Assembly (NCBI GenBank): GCA_019843655.1
Contig: JACDQD010000003.1
Span: 13,890,925 to 13,954,924, forward strand
DNA: 64,000 nucleotides
Direction: 5' to 3'
From: Lethocerus indicus
Taxonomy: Eukaryota > Arthropoda > Insecta > Hemiptera > Belostomatidae
Under the pieces are notes generated by a model. It was not told where the DNA came from. It ran no database searches and saw nothing but the letters and a program-made list of their open reading frames with translations. This document shows, one piece after another, positions 49,681 through 60,785 of the stretch. A program made the translations under genes and the position numbers. How positions within the stretch are numbered: position 1 is the first letter of the stretch; each line of letters starts with the position of its first letter.

Positions 49681-51100
49681 AACTACAGTTACGTCACAAC
49701 TACCGATAAATGTATTTCTAGAATATTGTATGTTTTATAACCACGAGAAAAAATTATAGAATCAAATATTTTTTAGTTGCTTTTATTTACTCAGTTTGTA
49801 CGGAGTATATTTTTTGTAGTATCACAAATAATGAATATACAAAAAATTGTAAATAAGTATTAATATTGTTTAGTTTATATTACATTTTCATAAACCGGTG
49901 TTATCGGATTTATTGGTATTACTAGAATTAGAAAACTGGTTTTTTCTGAGGTCGGTTCTATAGACCCTAGCTCCAATCACTTGACGGAACTTGAGAAACC
50001 AAAATTTCTTACTGCAGTTATCTGATGATAAAAGTTTCGGTATTCGTTTAAATTACATCGCAGAAATGGCAACATGTAAGCTTTGCCTTACTCGAGAAAT
50101 GTCGAGTTGCCATCAGTGAAACGTCGCATGTTAAGCGATGCCCAGGTTTACATTTATATCCGTTGCTTCAGAAGCCGAGGACCATTTTTCAACTGGTTGT
50201 CCCGACTGGAACTCGGTGATAAGCCGTCGACACTCACGCCTACAGAGCACCGTCACAGGTTGCTATCCACGTGTCACCAAACAGGTCAACAAAAGACAAC
50301 AATATTAAACTGGAAAATATTATTTTCCATAGCATAAATTCGCGCACGTACTCGTTATATTGGAAGGAAGGACTTCGACAGATTCGTGCAATGCTTAATT
50401 TCATCATTTAATTTACTTTATAATTATACTTTATAGAATTACACAATGTTATTTGTAAAAAAATCCCCATTATAATGTTTTTACTGTTTTCAGTACTTTT
50501 ACACCTGTTACAATAAGGATAACAACGTGGTAATATTATTATTTTATTTTAACTCACAAATAAGTTAAATCATGGAGAAGAATGTATAGATTTAAAGCAG
50601 TTTTGTTCAAAATGTGCTAGTTAATAGACAGTTGGAAAGTGCAAACCAGAAAACATAATTTAATTTTGGAGAATACGGGTATAAAATATTCTAACATCAC
50701 GGCGTTACTGATACTAACCTTCATAACGAATAATAAATGCGGGTCTAGCCCACATTGCGTGTACTAAGGCGACTAAAAAATACTGTCTACTTCAAATGCT
50801 GTCTCAAATTTAGTCCATTTATATAAAACAAACTGCGCTTAACGTAGATATTAAACAATATGCCAATTCAAAACTTTTGCAGCGATTACACGCCAATAAT
50901 TAAACACTTCTGAAAAGCTTGCATATTACAGAACTATATAACAGAAATTATGAATATTGTAAGAGAACAAAAAAAAAATTCTAAAATTGTTTAATTACAA
51001 CTATGTACATTATTTATTTTATGCCCAATTGCCATGTTCTATGTATGCATATTATAATAAAATTAGATTAATTTTATTAATTAAAATAAATATGAACCCG
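49681..51100. other. AT-rich stretch
   Basis: No gene recognised. It contains a dispersed core of the hairpin family at 50699-50748. The 84-codon frame at 50083-50337 has no known domain. Confidence 0.5.
50699..50748 (+). repeat. Degenerate copy of the hairpin family
   Basis: ACGGCGTTACTGATACTAACC at 50699-50719, then GCGGGTCTAG at 50739-50748. GCGGGTCTAG is the start of the 3' arm in the 13863-13917 hairpin, so both halves of the motif are present, in order, with a different spacer and a weaker stem. The first part also matches the reverse complement of the cores at 23831 and 44662, linking the two sets. Confidence 0.55.
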
Positions 51101-52488
51101 GGGGGTGAGCGGGAGGAACTCCCTCTTTTCGTTTTTGTGATATTCATTATATTTTATAAGCCGTCGTCGAGGTGACGGAGTTCGTGCTCCCTCGTCATCT
51201 AAGCAGTTAAGAATGCCGAGCTTGCCGAACGTGCATTTCATTCTATCGTACTATTATCAGGCGCCATTCGTACTCCACTATCGCAGTCAATCATTAATGG
51301 CTGGAACCAATAGGAAGTCGTAATCTCCACCTTTATATGTAAAATAATCTCAGTTTCGTAGTCAATTAAACAAATTAATTTTTGAATTAAAGAGTTCAAT
51401 TTTACTCCACAAAGGCCGAGTTGATTGTCGGCGCTCTTTGATTATTCATCTTAAGTCGTGCCCCTCTCCCTTTGGAGAAGGGGCGGCGATTCCCTCTTTG
51501 ACCTCCGACTTGGGGAAATAAAAAGAGGGCGGTACCGGATTGTAAGAAAGATAGAGCGTCGGTAAAAGTGATAGTGCGAGAGGGACGAGCGGGGAGGGGC
51601 TTGGGTATGTGTGCCGTGTGAGTGAGCACTGTGATGGGAGTGGGAGTGACAGGGAGAGTGGAGAAAAAGAAGCTTTTTGTGCCCGGTCCTGCGTCTGCCC
51701 CCTACCCCCCTCCGCCCGCCCTCAAAGTTTCATTAGTTAAGTAGCGCCCGGAAAAAGCCTCCCATCCCATACCAGCATCACCCAACCCCTCCGTCCCTCA
51801 TACACACCAACTCAGATCCTATCTCTCTCTTATAACCGTACCCAAACTCCCACTGTTCAATGGACCCATCAGATCACCGCATAACCCGATCCTGCAAGTA
51901 AAAAAATGCAAGTAAGTCTTGACGTGGACAACTTTCGATTAAGAGAAATACTACAAAAACTGCCTAAAATATGTATAAAAACGAAGTCTTATTTTTGATA
52001 ATGAATTCGCTGCTTAGATTTTAGTGCAACCTCCACTATATGTCTATAGTCATTTTTGAGCAGCGTTTATATAGGGACATAACGGAGTTGTGAGACGATA
52101 ATTTGCCTACAAATTCAGGAATTTCCGCTACGTCCCAGCACCCCGATACGCTTAAACGCTGCCTATTTTATTTGCATCTCCCGCCGAGCGCGACCGGAAG
52201 ACGGATAGTCGAAGGGAATCTTTTCTGAGAAAGGAGCGGGAGGGAAAAACTAGGGCCGCTCATAAATCTCGGCTGCAGGGAAGGACCGAGAGGGTGAACC
52301 CAATGTCGGAGGCAATGGAGGGAGCTGAGGGGGTTCACTCACCCCCACCGTCCTATGGATTTGACCCCCTTGTCCACAAATTACAATCCTTATTCCCGGT
52401 AAGCTTCTCCTTGACGGACTAAAAGATAGAAGCAACGATTTATAAGGATACATTTTCGTCATGGTAAGGAAAATAGGATTACCGTTTA

Positions 52489-52490
<2 letters not shown>
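51101..52490. other. GC-richer islands without a gene
   Basis: Islands at about 51100-51860 and 52130-52400. Base-skew changes sign within the first (see findings). Frames of about 70 codons are unrecognised. An octamer word in reverse orientation, ATTTGCAT, lies at 52170-52177. Confidence 0.4.

Positions 52491-52492
<2 letters not shown>

Positions 52493-52541
<49 letters not shown>
52493..52541. repeat. (AT)n microsatellite
   Basis: Uninterrupted AT dinucleotides of about 49 bp, the first of three arrays within 410 bp. Confidence 0.97.
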
Positions 52542-52544
<3 letters not shown>

Positions 52545-52715
52545 AATACTGGAAAATATCGAACTGGGATCCCAACTCAATAGAAATAACTTTATGCGGA
52601 TAATGTCAACATTATCCACAAACCACTGGTTAATCCTGGAGTGAATATGTAGTATTTGAGCAAACCTATGTAACTTTGAAAAATATAAGTCCCTTTTTAA
52701 AAATCCAGAAACGAT

Positions 52716-52719
<4 letters not shown>

Positions 52720-52749
<30 letters not shown>
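52720..52749. repeat. (TA)n microsatellite
   Basis: Fifteen TA units directly following GTG. Confidence 0.97.
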
Positions 52750-52753
<4 letters not shown>

Positions 52754-52847
52754 GATGTAAAATATTAAAATAGTTGTAGTTGCAACGCTGCCAGCCTGTA
52801 GTGAAAAACAGTAACGGTGATGAGAAAGGGTTTGCAACACAAACCGG

Positions 52848-52900
<53 letters not shown>
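52848..52900. repeat. Compound (TA)n(TG)n microsatellite
   Basis: About 12 TA units run directly into about 14 TG units. A degenerate ATAGATAGAT-type segment follows at about 52918-52944. The 61-codon Thr/His/Ile/Tyr frame on the minus strand is an artefact of it. Confidence 0.97.
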
Positions 52901-54383
52901 CTGTGGATGTATTTATGTATATAGCGATAGATATATAGATAGTAGTACAAAGGGGAGAGAGAAGGCCCGAGAGAGAGGCTTCTATAATTTCATAGGACCG
53001 GATTTCTTCTAAGGACCGAGGCCAACTTCGTGGTGAGATTTATTAAATTTAAGACTTGGCCGAGTTACAGGGGAGTGTCATTCGAACAGGGAGACATATT
53101 TGCAACTTTCAGAACTTCTGCTCTCGGTCGTGGAGTCGTTGATTTACCAGTCTTCGATTCTATCGGGCCAGAGGCAATTCCCAGAATCCTGGCTCTTAAA
53201 ACGGGATTAATTCCCTAATAATTCTGGTATTCAATGGAGACCCCTTTTTTCTTGAAAATCCGCAAGGCCGTACCATTATTTCTCGACAGATTTCCCGAGG
53301 ACCGGCAATATTCGAGTTATATTTAAAATGTTTATTGACCTATTACTGTACCAAGAGTAAGATGATTTTTTTATGTGGCTGAACAATCAATAGTTTACCG
53401 CAATAAGTTCCAATCAATACACCGCTTCATGACAAATTATAATAAGTAATGCATTGTCTCCCCAATACTACAGATTCTGTAATGTGCCCTATGAAATATT
53501 AGGCGCAAAAGTGTCACTGAACTATTGCGCATTCCTAGCATAATTTCTAATTGAGAAAAGATAACACAAACCCTCTTCAAAGAGAAGACCGTTGATTAGA
53601 AAATATTGTTTCTGTATAAACTTTCTTCAACCCCTAAATATAGGATTTCCTTAATTAAAATCGTATGATCTTTTAACAAATATTTATTTTTTCCAGAACA
53701 ATCAATTACTTGTATAATTTGAAATTATATTGGTCATTCTTGTTTGACAAGAAACAGACATCAGACAAAAAAAGACAAACAAACATAAAAATTTCGATTC
53801 TTTACAACTCTGGAATTAATAAATGTAATTATAATATTATGTAGATAAATCAAAACGGTAATTATGGGCGGAAAATTTAATAAGATGAAATCAATAGGCC
53901 ATTTATAACCTTAAGAAGTTATATTACACGGGGCATTATAAAAACTTATTTCCATTGTATTCTCCTGCCCTTCTTTTTTCCCTTTTATCATCTTCTCTCC
54001 CGGAGGGTAAAAAAGTTTTAATTCTTTTCTAGTCTTTTCGACAGAAGACTTTGTCCCTCGGTGAGCTGAGGATAATAATGAAGTGTTCCCGAGGAGATCC
54101 AATATTGTGTTGACACTGGCAGCCACTTAATGGTTCCGTTGTTACCAATCGCTCTCTTTCGTTGAGCCACTTATGTTAAACCAAATCCAAAGAATTCAAT
54201 CCCTTCGGTACTTTCACTGCCCTCAATTTCGTTATCTCATTAATTAATAACGAACAACATCAATATCAAATCAATATTTCGACCATTTACTATATTTTTT
54301 TTCAATTCTGACCCAATTAGTTCCATGGTAAAAAATAATCTTGTAAACTCTCCATTATGAAAAAGGATTTTTATTACAATAAT

Positions 54384-54419
54384 TTAGAATCACCTTTAGA
54401 ATCAATTAAATTAGAATCA
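54384..54419 (+). repeat. TTAGAATCA repeated three times
   Basis: TTAGAATCA at 54384-54392, 54396-54404 and 54411-54419, with start-to-start spacing of 12 and 15 bp. Either a small local duplication or clustered sites; no factor assigned. Confidence 0.8.
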
Positions 54420-55418
54420 GAAGAAGCAACATATTCAACTGTTGTCCCAAATCCAATTCAGGTTATTCACGTATTCAAATATATTACATATTGGAGAAGA
54501 TATCTCGAAAAGGGTCCTTTCTTTTCCTCCATACCAGTCTGCTTCATTCCTGTCGTCACAAAAATTATGTCCTTGTCATAAATTCTATATGAAACTTACA
54601 CGTCACTTACAATTTTATAGCTGCCATTCCGTGAAGGCATGTGGGTTCTTTCAAACGGAAACGGGAGCATGCATTCTTTGGCATGTATTGTACCATATAT
54701 CTCTATGAATAAGCCTAGAGATCTCAAATTATAAATTATTTAGAAGCATACATTTGCTTAATATCGGTATAAACTTTGATGCCTCTGAAACACAAGACAA
54801 AAATTTTCTGTTTTTGATTCTTACTCATGTGAACATTTAAATATGGATTACATTTCTTGAAACTTTTAATTGAGCCTATTATTGTGAAATAATTTTTTTT
54901 TCTGAACTAAATAATTTAAACCCACAGATATTTATTCTGATACAACAGGCTAAGTTAATAATAATTGTAGTTTACATTCCTGATCATTTCGAATATTTTT
55001 ATCCTAATATCAGGTAAACATCATGCGACCTTCGTATAAGATAGCTTAAGGTGGTAGACACAATTTGGTGAGCTGTCACTATATTTTGCTTTATAAACTC
55101 TTCCAATCCATCGAAATCAGCCAGTTAGGATTGAATAAGGTTAGTGGACTAAGTCTAATGGAGGCCTTCTAAGTTAGGACAGCACTAACTTAAGGAGCGG
55201 AGGGTGATCGGAATCTCATTGAGGTTAATCGCCTCGAGGTTTTTTCGCACCTCTCCAGCCGATAAGTGAGAATCCACCGCCCGACTCACCGACTCGAATT
55301 TACCACACAGCAACTTTCCTTCCCTGCTGTAAAATAAGAAGGAAAAAGAAGAAATAACCGACGAATAAACGAACGTTAAAAGTCCATTTGTACCGCATAA
55401 ATTACTATTATCTATCCG

Positions 55419-55444
55419 TAAATAAAGGTAGATAAATAAAGGTA
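55419..55444 (+). repeat. Tandem TAAATAAAGGTA
   Basis: TAAATAAAGGTA at 55419-55430 and 55433-55444, separated by GA. Each has a forkhead-like RTAAATA core (GTAAATA in the first, ATAAATA in the second). Confidence 0.8.
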
Positions 55445-56407
55445 TTTAGCAATAATTCAGGAAATGTAATCACGAAGTGACTTATCACTACATTATCAAC
55501 TAATCAAACCGAGTTTACATTTGTAACTGGGTAATGCAGTATAATAAATAAAACCAGTTCTAGATTTATCCCAGTATAGTAAAATATTGTACTGAATATG
55601 GCGTTTGACGGCATTGATATGAATCTGTATGTTTACTTTCTCGGATGCAGCCTAGTCCCTCTACAAGGGGATGTTAATAGTAACCCGCAATACCAAACAG
55701 GCCTAAATTTAGGTCTAGTATTCAGTAAATAAAGTACGGGGTTAAAATTCACACGACAACAAACTTTATATTAACTAAGGTATGAGCATAATTTTATTTG
55801 TTTTAATTAAATATTGTCTTTACTCGGATAAATTAGACAATCGTATAATTATGTGCGATTATACCTGTTTGTTCATATTTCCAACCCCCACTATTGCCAG
55901 GTATTGTTTATATTCTCATTTCATAGCCTTCATGACCTCGGTTAATCGGTAACAAAAGAAAAAAATCATCAGATATTTTACCAGAGGAATCCAGTCATGT
56001 TGTCTAGCGAAGAGTTTATTAAAAAATAAAGAACCATAATAATGATAAAGTGTAATTGTGTCAGATTACTCCTAGGAAACTCCTAGGAAACGATTCGTGT
56101 AATATTGCGTTAACAACTATGCTACTGTTAAGGCCATTTAGCATAGACGGGATAGAATTTCAGTGGATACACGATCACGACTTGTTCACGAGAAATTCAT
56201 CGTTCATCTGCGAATTTGAAATCACACTGAATGATTTGATCATATCTGTTAAACTCTAAACATATTTTCCCACACGCATAGTTATAATGAAATTTTAATT
56301 GATTTTAAATGTCAAGAGCATCAATTTGAGGCAAATTTTACGGTCCAATTTATTACCGGATTTTTACCGGAACGCGCATCTGTTTTGTACAGGCCGGGCG
56401 AAATGAA

Positions 56408-57085
56408 ATGAATTTATCCACAGTGGCACTGATAGGAGGGTCGGAGGAGATATATAGGGTGGGGAGGGGTACAAGAGCCGGGCCCGAGAGCCCAGGGAAA
56501 TATGAGCAGCCGGAAATAGGCGGCATTTCCAGCAGATCGCCGCCGCTCTACCTCTGCACACCTCACCTCATCCACCCAACCCCTCTCACCCTCCTTCCCA
56601 CCCTCTCTCTCTCTCCCGCTCCATCTCTATCTCCTCTTCTCCCACTTTCTCTTTTCCCCTCACCGTCCCATATCGACCTGAGGTGTCTCGAGTTGCCCTC
56701 CCTTTTCCAGGGCACTTTGTCCCCAGGAGTCCACGGGGCCCCATACTTCATGAATAAAATCACATCTAGATTATACCCACGGCACTATCTCAACTCTCCC
56801 TCTCGGTACTCTCACTTACATTCGCCCATTCACCCGCCGCCCCCATCCCCGCCACCCGTTTCTTCGTCTCTACCGCAAGTACCTTTATCTAGGTTCCTCC
56901 TCGCCTATCCTTAGCCTCATCTCCCGCTACGCCCCTCTTTTCCCCTTTCCCGCTCTTATTTTCTCCGCAGATGTGGATATCCGAGCTAAGGATCAGCCAC
57001 CCGTAAAGGAGGACTTGACAATTGGCCACTACGGCCCCTACGACCGAAATAAAACGATAGCCTTCGCGAGAGTATTAGTCTCCTA
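56408..57085 (+). other. Pyrimidine-rich block ending in a strong acceptor-like site
   Basis: From about 56545 to 56970 the plus strand is strongly pyrimidine-rich, with (CT)n runs near 56600. It ends in CGCTCTTATTTTCTCCGCAG at 56951-56970, which is an excellent splice-acceptor-like sequence. The frame starting at 56973 (phase 2) is open for 37 codons to a TAA at 57084-57086. The 168-codon Pro/Ser/Leu-rich frame spanning 56408-56914 is explained by the low-complexity composition. This could be the 3' end of an intron plus a short exon, but equally chance. Confidence 0.2.
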
Positions 57086-57895
57086 ACCTATACAATATGC
57101 GTAATTTGAATTTGTAAGTCAGAGCGACTTTCTTCTTTTAAAAAATGTTCGTGTCGTAATTTTAACAAATCATGATTTTAAATAAAAATATGTAATGTTA
57201 CTTTAGATAATATATATACCAATTATAATATCGTTTAATTACAACTAATTTAGTATAAATAGGATGATTTAAATTATAAATAAAGGGTAATAAATTTATG
57301 GGGAGGACTGCAAGCGATCGGAATAGTGTAATAGGTTACGGACTTGATTCTCTGATAAATTAAATTAATTTAAACGGTTCTACAATATTATAATTATACC
57401 TCGACAGATAACTTTCTCCTAGCGTTTTCCGATAATCGTCTATTCTGATAGTGTAGGTCCGAAACTCCCATGAACAGTGCTGTAGTCAAACGAAAACAAA
57501 ATACAAAAAAAATGATTCAATAAAAATATTCCAAACGTCCTTCCTCGAAAACGTAAAAAAGAGCCTAAAACATTGAGTCAATATTGATAAAAAAAACTGT
57601 TTCCTCTTTGAATACTGCATATTTTAAAATACACAAATATTTCATCGTCGATTAAAGAGCAGTTTTTTCAACATGCTGTTTAGTTTATTTTGATTATAAA
57701 TACAATTCGATATTCCACATAAATACTGTCTGATTATATTGGTACGGCAAGAAATTGTTTTTCGTTATTTGCTGAGCCACTCTTTATTAGCTTTGGAGAA
57801 GGCGAGAGGCCGTTTACGACGGGTATGATAATATAAACAGGTGGGTGTGCCCATGGGGGGTCAGGGCCTAAGTAGATAGGCCGAAATGAATTTTT

Positions 57896-57919
57896 CAACA
57901 GCTTTTTTATAACAGCTGG
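57896..57919 (+). promoter_or_regulatory. Paired AACAGCT E-box-like words
   Basis: AACAGCT at 57897-57903 and 57911-57917 flank a T-rich TTTTTAT core; the second is a full CAGCTG E-box. The reverse complement (CCAGCTGTT then an A/T run) resembles 2651-2670. Confidence 0.35.
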
Positions 57920-58450
57920 AAGAAAGGTTTAGATATAGATAATGTTATAGAATATTGTCGGGAAAGAATATTCATGACGGGCAGGCGTAATTGCCTCATT
58001 AGATTTTAATTTTATCACTCAACCGGGTGCCAGTTCATTGCTGCGAACACGTAATGCATGTTTTGATATGATGACATACCAACTAATATTAACTCCTTAA
58101 TATACATATGTGCAACTGATATAAAAACCAGACTATAATTAATTGCGAATGAAGGTAGACATATGTTACTTTCTATATAATTTAAATTAAGATTTACTAT
58201 ATTTTTTTGTCTTTAGTGGAAGAATTATTGTATTTGTTTAGCACTTTCTCTCTTGTTCCCAATGGGTAGTGCAGTTAATTCGGTCCCAAATGTAGAGGGT
58301 CGCTTCAAACTCCGCGTCGTTTCCATGTCCAGTACAATTCCACGAGGGACATTCAGCCGGCTGAATTTCATTCCACTGTTCAAATTTTAGCGCCCACCTG
58401 GGTTTAATCCACAACTAGGTTGTTCGCAATAAAGGTTAATTTATTTCAAA

Positions 58451-58484
58451 CTAATTACTTAATTAATTACCTAATTATTTAATG
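58451..58484. promoter_or_regulatory. Run of homeodomain-type TAATTA sites
   Basis: CTAATTACTTAATTAATTAC is followed by CTAATTATTTAATG. It holds four to five TAAT/ATTA cores in 34 bp at close, near-regular spacing of about 8 bp. It lies directly right of a GC-richer island with GGGTTTAATCC (a K50 homeodomain-like TAATCC word). Binding is inference. Confidence 0.4.
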
Positions 58485-60708
58485 CGACGTTCTCTCGGAC
58501 GCCGGAACGTTATTAAATTTTAAATATCATTTCTCTATTGAAAATTACGTTACCTTTTGTGGAATCTAAAATTTACTGGAACACGAGAGTTCATATTAAA
58601 AAGATAGAACCTATTTGACCAATTTCCCCTCCGTCTTCATTTATAACCCATAGACCGCAGCAACATGACACGGAAAGCAGTTTAAATAAAGTTCAACAAA
58701 ACAACTTCAATGTGACGTTAAAAGTGATGGCTTTTTGCGTGCTCGTAAAACTCTGTTCATCTCGGGGACATTTATGACTTCAGTAGACCTATAAAACGTT
58801 AAAACGCCCAATATTTCGTAGTCATATCCGGATTGGAATTCCAATCTACGAGAGGAAATGACAATGAAGCGTATTTCCATTTTGTGCAGCGTATTTTCAT
58901 GTTTGGTGAAGTTTATTTAAAATTTACTTCAAAATTAATAACCAACGCTATTATTCCAATCGGTCTAAAAAAACGTAATGGTAAACGTACAAATCGTACA
59001 AAGTACATCTAGTTGTTTTAGGCCCCATAAGTACGACCGAGAATACTTAAAAATGCAATAATTAAATTGTTTTTAACCTACGCTATACGCGAAAAAACAA
59101 TAAAATACTGATAAATCAGTAAGATCAACTTTTTCACTCAAAATAAGTTAGCCTTTGGCGGCTTTCGAAACAGTTTGGAAGTGGAGTCGAAAAATAAGTC
59201 TCCCCCCTCAGTTTTCGGGAGGTATTCGCAGTTATTTAGACCGGGTGGCCAGCAGTTTAAAGTCGAAATACTGGAGCCCGCTCGGCTCCGGGCCCCAGGC
59301 ATTAGCGACCTCACACAGGACCACACTAAACTTTTATTACGTTTAGCTCAAAGGCGAGCCTTCCTTTTCAACTTTCTCCCCCTCTTGGGGTCCCCCCAGG
59401 CCCGACATTGAACAATGCCGTACTTTGTCGTGAATACCTTTCAGTCACAAGACGGAGACATTTTTATGTCACCTGATATACAACAATTAATTATCCAACT
59501 CGAAGGGATGAACGACTCGCTACTGTGATTACACGAGTGGGGGATAAAGGGAAGAAGAGAGATGAGAGGAGTATGCGTACAGAAATATGCAGGACTTATT
59601 TGGGTATTATGCAACACTTATGCAGGTATTATGCAGGCCGTATCTGTCCCGTTTCACGGTTTGGATCAAGGCTTTACGGATACCACCATCGTATACCTGG
59701 AAAAGTAAACTGTACGTAAATAACACTGGCTGTATATGCTTAAAATCTCAATTTAAATTTCCGTGATTAATTAAAATCTTCTTAAGCAACTAGTGCGTTA
59801 CAACACAGGTTACAAATAAGTCCATCACTGGTTGATAATGCTTGAAAGATAAAGAAAACACTCTAGTGACAAGAATTATTGTAATTTCAAAATTAGCCAT
59901 ACATCAAAATTACCATACTGAGGGACCAGAACCAGACGACAGGACGCGACGCCGGGGGCGAAAAGCAATTATTGAAACTGGTTCACAATGGCATCTCCTC
60001 ATTCACTTAATTGAATGATTCCCCTCAGCAAAGCAATTTAGAAATGAGATGAACGCGAGCTTGGTGCTTGTCCAAATACTGATCGTAAGAGGAAGAATGC
60101 TTAGAATTGATTGTAGTGATATAATGTATTTCGCCTTTAGGTGCTTTCAAAATTTCTAGTACTAAAAGAGACGGCAATCTCATTACACGGGAATTTTAGA
60201 TTCTCCAATGCATCACTTCTTATAAAAAAAAACTTGCTCCGTTCCATAATTCAATGTTAAGACCAATGTCCAGAACTAATTGGACATCTTAATATCATAT
60301 TTACATGCAAAACATAATATATATCTGTATTCATCATCTACGATTTTGACCCCTCCATCATATGCATACGTATAATACACAAAAATAATTATATAATTAA
60401 TACTGTAATATAACCAGAGATTTAAATAATTAAGATCGAAACTGACTTTCCCATTAGCCTACTATTTATCCTTAGTCAGCAATTTCCTTCAGTTAGAAGC
60501 AGAGTTAGGAGGGCTTAGTGCAAATTTCCAGTGTTGTTTATTCCTGATTCCTTTTAGGTTTTTTCTTTCTTTTTTCTAGTAATATTCTTTGTTGTTTTGT
60601 TCGGAGGCTAATACCAGAACCAGTCGGCCTTTAATAACATGCGGCAGTTGTTCAGCATGCCCCAGCCATAAATCTAAGGGGTGCTATCTGGGAGCAACAT
60701 TAAATAAT

Positions 60709-60785
60709 GAGAAAAATAAAAAGGAGTCAAGAGAAGAGGAAAAAGGGAATAAGGGAAGGAAGGGCGAAACAAAAAAGAAACAATG
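60709..60785 (+). repeat. Purine-rich tract
   Basis: About 77 bp dominated by A and G (for example GAGAAGAGGAAAAAGGG). Lys/Arg/Glu-rich frames through it are composition artefacts. Possible triplex-forming DNA. Confidence 0.8.

Larger units (their letters stand above)
52950..56380. other. Gene-poor AT-rich stretch
   Basis: No supportable gene. A small GC-richer part lies at about 52970-53200 and another at 55190-55330. It includes a triple TTAGAATCA repeat and a forkhead-like tandem repeat, listed separately. Confidence 0.5.

Noticed and set aside
52765..52950. 61-codon Thr/His/Ile/Tyr frame on the minus strand
   Set aside because: It translates the compound TA/TG microsatellite.
56408..56914. 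168-codon plus-strand frame
   Set aside because: It lies in a pyrimidine-rich low-complexity block, so stops are depleted and the translation is Pro/Ser/Leu repeats.
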